From Achromobacter sp. MFA1 R4 (GTDB taxonomy: Bacteria; Pseudomonadota; Gammaproteobacteria; Burkholderiales; Burkholderiaceae_B), in the NCBI RefSeq assembly GCF_900156745.1, contig NZ_LT707065.1, forward strand, positions 5,530,086-5,594,085: 64,000 bases of DNA, in the 5' to 3' direction. The position numbers and the translations under genes are program-made. Below, in pieces: positions 51,422 through 59,482 of this stretch (its first letter is position 1; the number at the start of each line of letters is the position of its first letter). The notes under the pieces are model-generated. The model saw nothing but the letters and a program-made list of their open reading frames with translations. It did no database searches and was not told the origin of the DNA.

Positions 51422-52398
51422 GCGCGCTGCTGCAAGCCGACGCCGTCAGCCGGCAATTCACCGTCCGCGCGGGGATGTTCCGCCCGCGCGCCACCCTGCA
51501 CGCGGTCAATGGCGTGGACCTGGCCGTGGACCGCGGCGCGGTGCTGGGCATCGTGGGCGAGTCCGGCTGCGGCAAGTCCACGCTGGCGCGCATGCTGCTG
51601 GGCCTGACCCCGCCGAGCGAAGGCGCCATCCGCCTGGAAGGCCAGGACATCCGCCAGATAGACCGGCGCGCGCTGGCCCGGCGCGTGCAGCCCATCTTCC
51701 AGGATCCGTATTCGTCGCTCAACCCGCGCCGCTCCATCGCCTCCATCGTGTCCCTGCCGCTGGAGGTGCATGGCATCCCCAATCCCAGGATGCACAAGGC
51801 CATCGACATGCTGGAGCGCGTGGGCCTGCCGCCGCGGCTGGCCCACAACACGCCGGGCCAACTGTCCGGCGGCCAGCGCCAGCGCGTGGCGATCGCGCGC
51901 GCGCTGGTGATGCAACCCGAGATCGTGATCTGCGACGAGCCGACCTCCGCGCTGGACGTGTCGGTGCAGGCGCAGATCATGAACCTGCTGATGGATCTGC
52001 GGCGCGACTTCAACCTGACCTATGTCTTCATCAGCCACAACCTGGCGGTGGTCGAGCACATCGCCACCCACGTGGCGGTGATGTACCTGGGCCGCGTGGT
52101 GGAGTCGGCGCCCACCGCCCGCCTCTTCCATGACCCGCGCCATCCCTACACGCAGGCGCTGCTGGCGTCGGTGCTGACGCCCGAGCCCGGCCTGGGCATT
52201 CCCGACATGGGCCTGGGCCTGTCGTTTCCCGATCCGCTGCACCCGCCTTCCGGCTGCCCCTTCCATCCGCGCTGCCAGCACGCCATGGCGCAATGCAAGA
52301 CCGAGCGCCCCGCGCTGGCCGAGCGCGACGGCGCGCTCGTCGCCTGCCACCTCTATCCGTCCGTCACCCCCATCTCCCAGGGAGTTACCCAGCCATGA
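51418..52398 (+). CDS. Peptide-type ABC transporter ATPase (DppF-like)
   Basis: A 326-residue ATPase and partner of the DppD-like subunit. Walker A is [14 protein letters not shown], the signature [15 protein letters not shown], Walker [20 protein letters not shown], and the H-loop FISHNLAVVEH. The C terminus HPYTQALLASVLTPEP and GCPFHPRCQHAMAQC carries the same cysteine cluster. Its stop overlaps the M20 peptidase start as ATGA, which ties that enzyme to the importer. Confidence 0.95.
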   Translation: MSALLQADAVSRQFTVRAGMFRPRATLHAVNGVDLAVDRGAVLGIVGESGCGKSTLARMLLGLTPPSEGAIRLEGQDIRQIDRRALARRVQPIFQDPYSSLNPRRSIASIVSLPLEVHGIPNPRMHKAIDMLERVGLPPRLAHNTPGQLSGGQRQRVAIARALVMQPEIVICDEPTSALDVSVQAQIMNLLMDLRRDFNLTYVFISHNLAVVEHIATHVAVMYLGRVVESAPTARLFHDPRHPYTQALLASVLTPEPGLGIPDMGLGLSFPDPLHPPSGCPFHPRCQHAMAQCKTERPALAERDGALVACHLYPSVTPISQGVTQP

Positions 52399-53795
52399 CC
52401 CGCGCACACGCCATCGCCCAGGCGGAACAATGCTTTGATTCCGGCGCCTTCCGCGCATTGCTGGCGCGCCGGCTGGCGCTGCCCACCGAAAGCCAGAACC
52501 CGGAACGCGCCGCCGTGCTGGCGGACTACCTCGAGTGCGAGATTCGCCCGGCCTTCGAGGCCCTGGGCTTTACCTGCCGCACCCTCACGCATCCGAAGGC
52601 GCTGGCGCCCTTTCTCTATGCCGAGCGCATCGAGGATCCCGCCCTGCCCACCGTGCTGGGCTACGGGCATGGCGACGTCATCCGGGGCCTGGAACGCGAA
52701 TGGAAGGAAGGCCTGTCGCCGTGGGCGCTGACCGAGGCCGAAGGCCGCTGGTACGGCCGCGGCATCGCCGACAACAAGGGCCAGCACACCATCAACATGG
52801 AGGCCCTGCGGCTGGTGCTGGAAACGCGCGGCGCGCTGGGCTTTAACGCCAAGTACCTGATCGAGATGGGCGAGGAAACCGGCTCCATGGGCCTGCGCGA
52901 ACTGTGCGCCGAGCATAGGGACCTGCTGGCGGCCGATCTGCTGATCGCCTCGGACGGCCCGCGCCTGAGCGCCAATCGGCCCACCATTTTCCTGGGCGCG
53001 CGCGGCAGCCTGAATTTCGATCTCACGATCGAGGCGCGCGCCGGCGGCCATCATTCCGGCAACTGGGGCGGGCTGATTTCCAACCCCGGCCTGCAGCTTG
53101 CCCACGCGATCGCCAGCATCGCCTCGCCCACCGGCAAGATCCTCATCCCCGAGTGGGTGCCCAAGGCGCTGCCGGCCGCCGTGCGGCGCGCGCTCGCCGA
53201 CTGCGAAGTCGACGGCGGCGCGGACGGCCCCGACATCGAGCCCGACTGGGGCGAACCGGGCCTGTCGCCCGCCGAGCGCGTGTTCGGCTGGTGCTCGTTC
53301 GAGGTGCTGGCCTACAAGACCGGCAACCCCGACACGCCCGTCAATGCCATCCCCCCGCGCGCCTGGGCGCGCTGCCAGTTGCGCTTCGTGGTGGGCGTGG
53401 ACCCCGACGACCTCATCCCCGCCCTGCGCCGGCACCTGGACAGCCACGGCTTTCCGATGGTCAAGATCTCCCTGACCCGCGAATCCATGTTCCGCGCGAC
53501 GCGCATCGATCCCGACGACGCCTGGGTGCGCTGGGCCGTGGAATCGCTGGAACGCACGTCGGGCCAGAAGGCCGCGCTGCTGCCCAACCTGGGCGGCTCG
53601 CTGCCCAACGACATCTTCACCGACGTGCTGGGCCTGCGCACGATCTGGGTGCCCCACTCCTATCCCGGCTGCTCGCAGCACGCGCCCAACGAACACCTGC
53701 CGCCGGCACTGCTGCGGCAGGCGCTCAGCCTGATGACCGGGCTGTACTGGGATCTGGGCGCGGGGAATACGCCCGCGATCAGTAATCCCAGATGA
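52395..53795 (+). CDS. M20-family metallopeptidase
   Basis: A 466-residue two-zinc amidohydrolase of the M20/ArgE/CPG2 group. Zinc ligands and catalytic acids: His92 in GYGHGDV, Asp126 in GRGIADNKGQH, Glu160-Glu161 in MGEETGS, an Asp in IASDGPRL, and a C-terminal His in QHAPNEH. The dimerisation domain lies at about 220-340 (HHSGNWGG). No signal peptide is seen, so it acts in the cytosol on what the importer brings in, releasing an amino acid from a peptide or N-acyl conjugate. Its last 17 bases overlap the end of the convergent MBL gene. Confidence 0.93.
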   Translation: MTRAHAIAQAEQCFDSGAFRALLARRLALPTESQNPERAAVLADYLECEIRPAFEALGFTCRTLTHPKALAPFLYAERIEDPALPTVLGYGHGDVIRGLEREWKEGLSPWALTEAEGRWYGRGIADNKGQHTINMEALRLVLETRGALGFNAKYLIEMGEETGSMGLRELCAEHRDLLAADLLIASDGPRLSANRPTIFLGARGSLNFDLTIEARAGGHHSGNWGGLISNPGLQLAHAIASIASPTGKILIPEWVPKALPAAVRRALADCEVDGGADGPDIEPDWGEPGLSPAERVFGWCSFEVLAYKTGNPDTPVNAIPPRAWARCQLRFVVGVDPDDLIPALRRHLDSHGFPMVKISLTRESMFRATRIDPDDAWVRWAVESLERTSGQKAALLPNLGGSLPNDIFTDVLGLRTIWVPHSYPGCSQHAPNEHLPPALLRQALSLMTGLYWDLGAGNTPAISNPR

Positions 53796-54708
53796 CCGGA
53801 ACCCAGCGGAACGCATCGCCTTCCACCGCCACCCGTCCCACGGACGGGAACGGCAGGTGTGCCGCCACGAGCAGGCCCTTGTTTTCGGCCAGTTCGTTAA
53901 AGAGCGCAAAGCGCACGCGGGCCGATTCCTCGGGGTCGTGTTCGAAGCCGTTGTGCCATTCGGGATGGTCAAAGCCCACGGGGAACACGGCGTCGCCGGC
54001 AAACGTCAGGCGTTCGCCGCCCGAGACCAGGTCCACGACACAGTGGCCGGGCGTGTGCCCGCCGGTCAGGCGCACGGTCACGCCCGGGGCCACTTCGTGG
54101 CGGTCCTCGAAGACGCGGATCCGGTCGCGGTACGTTTCATAGAAGCTCGTCGCGGTCGAGCGCAGCACCGCGGGCACCGGCTTGGGCATGACCGTCTGCG
54201 AGAAATCCGGCGAGGTCCAGAACGCGACCTCGGTCGCATTCACGTGGATGCGCACATCGGGGCGCAGGCGCTCCTTGACGCCGGGGACCAGCAGCCCGCC
54301 CACGTGATCCATGTGCATGTGCGTAATGATCACGTCCGTCACGGTTTCGAGCGGGATGCCGGCCGAGGCAAGGCGCTGCGGGAACATGCCCGCGCGCGGA
54401 AAGCCCGGGAACTGGCCGCCCAGCCCCGCGTCGATAAGAATGGTCTGGTCGCCGCTGCGCGCCACCATCACGTTCAGCGGCCAGTCGAAGGCGTCCGGCG
54501 GCATGAACATGTGGTCCAGCCAGACGGCCAGGTCGGCGGGATCGGCGTTGGTCGCCATGGTTGAGGTGGGCAGCGGCAGCACGCCGTCGCTGACGACCAG
54601 CGCGTCGATGTCGCCGATCTGCACGGCGTAGCGGGACGGGACCAGGTCGATGAGTTCCTGGGTGATGGAATCCTGGGTAATGGAATCCTGGGTGTCTGCG
54701 GAATACAT
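53779..54708 (-). CDS. MBL-fold metallo-hydrolase
   Basis: A 309-residue metallo-beta-lactamase-fold hydrolase. The HxHxDH motif is His130-Met-His132-Met-Asp134-His135. The second-shell blocks GGHTPGHCV and FAGDAVF supply further ligands. It resembles AHL-lactonase-like and methyl-parathion-hydrolase-like proteins, but no feature fixes the substrate. No clear signal peptide. The N terminus contains a perfect pentapeptide repeat (DSITQ twice) coded by a 15-bp tandem repeat. The ATG at 54708 has a GGAG upstream. It converges on and overlaps the M20 gene. Confidence 0.9.
   Translation of the reverse strand: MYSADTQDSITQDSITQELIDLVPSRYAVQIGDIDALVVSDGVLPLPTSTMATNADPADLAVWLDHMFMPPDAFDWPLNVMVARSGDQTILIDAGLGGQFPGFPRAGMFPQRLASAGIPLETVTDVIITHMHMDHVGGLLVPGVKERLRPDVRIHVNATEVAFWTSPDFSQTVMPKPVPAVLRSTATSFYETYRDRIRVFEDRHEVAPGVTVRLTGGHTPGHCVVDLVSGGERLTFAGDAVFPVGFDHPEWHNGFEHDPEESARVRFALFNELAENKGLLVAAHLPFPSVGRVAVEGDAFRWVPVIWDY
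54656..54700. repeat. 15-bp in-frame tandem repeat in the MBL gene 5' end
   Basis: TCCTGGGTGATGGAA (54656-54670) is followed by TCCTGGGTAATGGAA and by a third partial unit TCCTGGGTGTCTGCG. On the coding strand this gives DSITQ-DSITQ after TQ. Being in frame, copy-number change would alter the N-terminal length without a frameshift. Confidence 0.7.
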
Positions 54709-54952
54709 GGCGAAAGCTCCTTGATGGCGGGCGGACAGGCCGTGCGGCGCCCCGGGTCGGATGCATCCTTGATGGGGGGCCTCAGGCAGGGAAGAGACAG
54801 TGAGGGCATCGTAGGACCGGGGCCGTGCGCGCGGTAGACACGGCGCCGGAAGCACGATGTTGTGCGATGCGCACCAATGCGCGCGGGCAAGCCGTGATCA
54901 CGTCGCGCAATCTCGGTTACGCTTGCGGCCTTTCACCCTCCGCCGAGCCTTC

Positions 54953-55654
54953 ATGAAATCGCTTTCCCTCGCACTCGCCGCCGCGGCCTGCGCCCTGCAG
55001 CCTTCGCTGGCCCACGCCGCCTACACGCCCAACGCCAAAGAACAAGCCGTGCTCGAATACGCCATCCGTGAAGAGCACGATGGCTTGCTCCTGGCCGAGC
55101 GCCGCCTGCTGGGCCGCCAGATGGACCTGGCCCGCGTCGATGCCGAGGTCGTCTCCGACATGTACGCGACGGGCCCCAAAAAGCAATTGCCGGCCGTGAT
55201 CGAAGAAGCCTTCGTGCTGAAGGCCAGGATCGATGCCGCCGCGGCGCAGGCCGGGGTGCTCACTTTCGCCGGCACCAGCGGCGCCACGGTGCGCGTCGCC
55301 CTGCCCGCGGGCGCCGCGCCCGCCGACGCGATGCTCCTGTGCCGCAAGCTGGCGTGGGCCGAGGGCGTGGTGACGTTCTCGCAATGCCAGGACTGGAAGC
55401 CCGTCGCCGAAAAGACCGTCGCAACATTCCGCGCCGACATCGCCGGCTTCCTGCAAGGCAAGCCCACCAGCAAGCACGTCGCGCAGTTCGTCATCGACTA
55501 CTTCGTGGTCGCGGGCGACATGCCGGCCAAGTCCGGCTGCCCCGACGACCGCGCGGCGTGCGACCAGGCCATCCGCAAGACCGACATGACGCAGGCCGGA
55601 TACCAGGCCGTCGAAAAACGCCTGCGGGCCGCAGGCGTCAAGGTCATCGACTGA
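54953..55654 (+). CDS. Secreted protein of unknown function
   Basis: The protein has 233 residues. The Sec signal peptide is cut after LAHA (residue 22). The mature part is mainly helical and Ala/Lys-rich, with four cysteines (in LLCRKLAW, SQCQDW, SGCPDDRAACD) that could form two disulfides in the periplasm. I recognise no domain. Only one unit of each motif is present and there are no catalytic-looking residues. The ATG at 54953 is the only start that leads straight into a signal peptide. The 244-base leader holds a small dyad (GTGCG-ATG-CGCAC, 54862-54874) but no clear promoter. Confidence 0.75.
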   Translation: MKSLSLALAAAACALQPSLAHAAYTPNAKEQAVLEYAIREEHDGLLLAERRLLGRQMDLARVDAEVVSDMYATGPKKQLPAVIEEAFVLKARIDAAAAQAGVLTFAGTSGATVRVALPAGAAPADAMLLCRKLAWAEGVVTFSQCQDWKPVAEKTVATFRADIAGFLQGKPTSKHVAQFVIDYFVVAGDMPAKSGCPDDRAACDQAIRKTDMTQAGYQAVEKRLRAAGVKVID

Positions 55655-55660
55655 AGACCG

Positions 55661-58180
55661 TCACGACGTCCGGGCGGGGTCCGCGTCGGGCTCCTCCCGG
55701 GCCTCCAGCTCGTTGCCCAGGACCTCGGCCGAGTCCTCGCCGGCCGCCTCCGGCTTGAGCCGGCGGCGCGTGTGGCCGGCGGCGCGGGCATTCTCGCCTT
55801 CGTCGACGCGTTCAGTCTGCAGGGCCACGTTGGCCGGCGGCGCGTAGCCGCGCTTGTCCTGCCCGAAGTACACCACCGTGTGCGGGTACGGCAGCTCAAT
55901 GCCCGCGGCGTCGAAGTGCTTCTTGAGCAGCCGGTTGTAGCCGCGCTGCACCGCCCACTGCATGCCGGGCGTGGTCTTGATCAGGATGCGGATGGTCACG
56001 CCCTTGTCGTTGACCGCCGTGACGCCGGCCACGGTCATCTCTTCCAGGATCTCCGGTCCCAGCACCGAATCCGTCATCAGCTCGGCAAAGGCCGCGCGCA
56101 GATGCTCGATCGCGTCGTCGATGCTTTCGCGGTGCGCAATGGTGTATTCGCCCAGGTGGTACGAGAAGTCGCGCATATGGTTGGCCACCACATCCACCGA
56201 CGAGAACGGCACGAGGTGATAACCGCCATCCAGCGTGCGGATGCCGACCGAGCGGATGGTCATCTTCTCGACGGTGCCGAACACGCCCGCCACCTGCACC
56301 ACGTCGTTCTCGTTCATCCCGTTTTCCAGCTGGATGAAGACGCCCGTGATGATGTCCTGCACCAGCTTCTGCGCGCCAAAGCCGATGGCCAGGCCGACCA
56401 CGCCGGCACCCGCGATCAGCGGGCCGACGTCGATCCCGATCTGCGACAGCAGCACCATCAAGGTCATCGTCACGATGACGATCAGCGCCGCGTTGCGGAA
56501 CAGCGCCAGCAGCGTGCGTTCGCGCGCGCTGGGCATGCCGCGCTCTTCGCTCTGGCTCAGGCGATGCTCGATGATGCTGGCGATGACGGTCCAGGCCAGC
56601 GTGGCGATCAGCAGCACGATGACGATGTTCAGCACCACCTTGATCGCGGCGGCGCCGGCGTCCGAGGCCAGCCAGCGCGACAGGTCGAAGGCCTGCCACG
56701 CATCCAGGATCAGCAGCACGATGACGATGCGGATGATCCAGCCGACCCCTTTCAGCGTGGCCGGCACGTAGGCGTTGACGCGCGCCTCCAGCAGCGGCAG
56801 GCGCCGACGCAGGTCGTCCGACAGTCGGATGGGCTTGGCCAGCACGGTATTGAGCAGCAGGATCAGCAGGCTGCCCACGCCGATGACCAGCAAGGTCTGC
56901 GCCGTGGCACGGGCCATGAAGGGCAGCGCGTTGGTCGGATCGACCTGGCTGACCACCAGCAGGATCGTGAAATAGCCGATCCCCAACACGTGCCAGACGC
57001 GCGACAGGAAACGCAGCCTCGATCCCATGAACGTGGCCGCCCCCGCGGCGCGCCGGTCCAGGCGCTCGCGCACGGCCCGGCGGTTCTGCCAGATGACGCG
57101 CACGGCATAGATGTACACCGCCAGCATGATGAGCATGGTCGCCAGCCGCCCCAGCGCCGGCGACAGCGTCGCCGCCATCACGGGACCGACCAGCAGCGTG
57201 CCGTAGCCGGCCATCGCCGCGATGCGCAACAGCCAGCCGCACCAGTACCTGGCCAGCTCATCCGACATGGGCAGCAGCCGCAGGTGCGGATGGCGGACGG
57301 CGAACACCGTGCGGATCAGCACCTTGACGATCTCCACCGCCACGAACGCCTGCAGGAACACGGCCGCCAGCGCATCCAGCGCGCCGCGCCCGGGCGTGCC
57401 CCACAGCGCCGCGGCGCCGCCCGCCATGACGGCCAGCATCACGACAACCACGTCGATCGCCAGCGCCCCCACGATGGCGCCCGCCCGGCGGGCCAGCACC
57501 CGCATGGACGCGGGCGCGCCGCGCGCGGGTGACGCCGCCGCATCGCAACCCAGCTCGGCCACCCAATGGTCGATCCGGGTGTAGATGCGCATGGCGATCA
57601 TGCGCAGCAGGAGGAACGCGACGAGCGTGACCGCGGCGGCCAATGCCAGCGGCAGCAGCGCGGCGCCCGCGGTGCCGCTGTCCAGGCGCAGGCTGCGGCC
57701 CGAGGCCAGCGCGCGCATGTCGTCGACGCCCTGCCCCATGTCGGCGGCCACGCCGGTCAGGAAGCGTTGCACGCCATCGGTCATGCGCTCAAGCAGCGTG
57801 GGTTCGGCCGGCTCGGCTGGCGGCGCCTGCGACGACGCGGTCCGCGCCGGCGCCGTTCCGCCAGCCGCCGGCTTATCCCCGGCCGCCTGCGCCCGCAACT
57901 GGTCGATCAGGGCCTGGCGCGCCTCGGGATTGTCCAGCAGGTCAGCCAGCGCGGCGGGCGTCAGCGCCGGAGACGCGGCCGCGGGTTCCTGTGTCTGGGT
58001 CTGTGACAGCAGCGGAAGCGCGGCCATCGCGGTTGCGTGCCAGAACACCGACAGGCAACTCAGCATCGCCCCCAGCAGCAGGACCGCCAGCCAGGGTCTC
58101 TCCCGTCTGCGCCGCCAGGAAATGGCGGCGTGATGGCGGGTGGGAAGGGATAGGGATGCTGTCGTTGCGGATCGAACCAC
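55661..58180 (-). CDS. Mechanosensitive ion channel, MscS superfamily (YbiO-like)
   Basis: An 839-residue large MscS-type channel. A hydrophobic N-terminal segment (residues about 30-55) leads into a periplasmic Ala/Pro-rich helical region (to about 150), followed by about ten membrane helices. The pore helix is GAGVVGLAIGFGAQKLVQDIITG near residue 597 (core VGLAIGFGAQKLVQDIITG), and the beta domain is NDVVQVAGVFGTVEKMTIRSVGIRTLDG (core VFGTVEKMTIRSVGIRTLDG). It opens under hypo-osmotic tension. The start is a GTG at 58180, supported by GAGGAGA 7 bases upstream. The C-terminal 90 residues are charged and variable. Confidence 0.92.
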   Translation of the reverse strand: MVRSATTASLSLPTRHHAAISWRRRRERPWLAVLLLGAMLSCLSVFWHATAMAALPLLSQTQTQEPAAASPALTPAALADLLDNPEARQALIDQLRAQAAGDKPAAGGTAPARTASSQAPPAEPAEPTLLERMTDGVQRFLTGVAADMGQGVDDMRALASGRSLRLDSGTAGAALLPLALAAAVTLVAFLLLRMIAMRIYTRIDHWVAELGCDAAASPARGAPASMRVLARRAGAIVGALAIDVVVVMLAVMAGGAAALWGTPGRGALDALAAVFLQAFVAVEIVKVLIRTVFAVRHPHLRLLPMSDELARYWCGWLLRIAAMAGYGTLLVGPVMAATLSPALGRLATMLIMLAVYIYAVRVIWQNRRAVRERLDRRAAGAATFMGSRLRFLSRVWHVLGIGYFTILLVVSQVDPTNALPFMARATAQTLLVIGVGSLLILLLNTVLAKPIRLSDDLRRRLPLLEARVNAYVPATLKGVGWIIRIVIVLLILDAWQAFDLSRWLASDAGAAAIKVVLNIVIVLLIATLAWTVIASIIEHRLSQSEERGMPSARERTLLALFRNAALIVIVTMTLMVLLSQIGIDVGPLIAGAGVVGLAIGFGAQKLVQDIITGVFIQLENGMNENDVVQVAGVFGTVEKMTIRSVGIRTLDGGYHLVPFSSVDVVANHMRDFSYHLGEYTIAHRESIDDAIEHLRAAFAELMTDSVLGPEILEEMTVAGVTAVNDKGVTIRILIKTTPGMQWAVQRGYNRLLKKHFDAAGIELPYPHTVVYFGQDKRGYAPPANVALQTERVDEGENARAAGHTRRRLKPEAAGEDSAEVLGNELEAREEPDADPARTS

Positions 58181-58443
58181 TAATGAATCTCCTCTGCGAT
58201 CAGGGCATGAATGTCAGGCAATCAAGCGGGCACGCGAACAAGGTCGCGTGCTTGGGCACAGGGCACATGATAAAGCCCATGGGTCTGTCCCCCAGGGCGC
58301 GGGCGGTGTGGCGCGAGGGGGAGCATGGGCTGGGGCCCCAGGTTCGCGGGATCTAGGGTGCCAGCACGGCCGCGCGTCGGCGCCGTCGTCATGTCCAGGC
58401 GGGCCGCATGATTTTCGAAATATTCATATAGGCACGCGGGTGA

Positions 58444-59472
58444 ATGTCGAATCAGACTGAACGGCTTTTTTTCCGTTCATGTTTCATTCACATTCCCTTC
58501 ACGGTCTCGCTATTTCGTGACGTGTACCTGGCTGTAGAGGCGGTTAATTTGACGATCGAGCAATCCAAGTGGTCTCGCCGGGTAGTGCAAACCCTCCCAT
58601 GCATGAACTGGGCCACGATTCAACCCGAAAGGCGCCCTTGGCTCTGCCTGGATGGCGCTCACAGCCAGACACTCGAACAAGACGTTCAGGCGATCACCAG
58701 GAATTTTGCGTATCGGTGGGTTTGGCGCGATACCGCGTGGGAGTATGGCTCCCCCGGCTATCGCCACGGCCCCCTGCTGATCCCGCTGACCGAGGCGCTG
58801 TACGCCCACGCGCAAGACAACTGGCTCCACCAGCGGGTCGGATTGATCCTGCTGGGCCCGGAAGATGGCGACAACCTGGTCGCCCACCTTCAGACATTGC
58901 ATTCGCTGAGAGGATCCGACGGTTCCACCATCAGCTTCAGCCTTCATGCCGCGCGCCAGCTTGAAGAGCTTTGTGAAGCCTTGCCGCCCCATCGCCTGGC
59001 TGCGCTGTTCGGTCCCATCCACCGCATCATCTGGTATGCCGGCACAGAGCGATCGGGCGAATGGGTATGTGCGGACGCCCCCGCGTGGGAGCAAGCCAGC
59101 TCGGGCCAGGACGAGCCCATCGCCTTGACGGAGTTCGACGAGCTTTCGCTCGACCATGCCAGCCTCGCGTGGTTCATGCGCGACTGCGTGCGCGGCTTTC
59201 GCCAGCACATCCCGGCCTACGCCCATCCAGACGACGAACCCGCGCTTTGGCGGCATGTGGACCTTTTCGTTCAAGAGGCGACCGATCAACTGGCGCTTAC
59301 CACGGAGCGCGACGTTCGCCACTACCTGGAACTGCGCCTTCGCTACCCCCAGGAATTCTTCGTGAACGATGCCGCCCTGCGCAGCGTCCTGGTCAACCGA
59401 CACGTTCAGGGCAAACAGCGATTGATCGAAGCCGAAGCGCGGCTGGCGGCCTTGGCCACCCCAACGTCCTGA
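58444..59472 (+). CDS. DUF4123 adaptor/chaperone of a type VI effector (VasW-like)
   Basis: A 342-residue protein with a DUF4123 domain at about 65-200: PWLCLDGAHSQTLEQDVQAI, then WEYGSPGYRHGPLLIPLTEAL, then HLQTLHSLRGSDGSTISFSL and LAALFGPIHRIIWY. DUF4123 proteins load specific toxic effectors onto the VgrG spike of the type VI secretion system. The C-terminal third is helical. The ATG at 58444 is given; an in-frame ATG at 58603, right before the domain, is a good alternative because the first 53 residues look non-conserved. The effector gene follows after 10 bases, the standard adaptor-effector order. The 263-base upstream gap has an AT-rich stretch near 58410-58430 but no other gene. Confidence 0.85.
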   Translation: MSNQTERLFFRSCFIHIPFTVSLFRDVYLAVEAVNLTIEQSKWSRRVVQTLPCMNWATIQPERRPWLCLDGAHSQTLEQDVQAITRNFAYRWVWRDTAWEYGSPGYRHGPLLIPLTEALYAHAQDNWLHQRVGLILLGPEDGDNLVAHLQTLHSLRGSDGSTISFSLHAARQLEELCEALPPHRLAALFGPIHRIIWYAGTERSGEWVCADAPAWEQASSGQDEPIALTEFDELSLDHASLAWFMRDCVRGFRQHIPAYAHPDDEPALWRHVDLFVQEATDQLALTTERDVRHYLELRLRYPQEFFVNDAALRSVLVNRHVQGKQRLIEAEARLAALATPTS

Positions 59473-59482
59473 AGGAAACCCC

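Noticed and set aside
55772..57532. Long plus-strand frame opposite the mechanosensitive channel
   Set aside because: It is an antisense shadow; the minus-strand gene has a full MscS pore motif and a GTG start with a strong ribosome-binding site.
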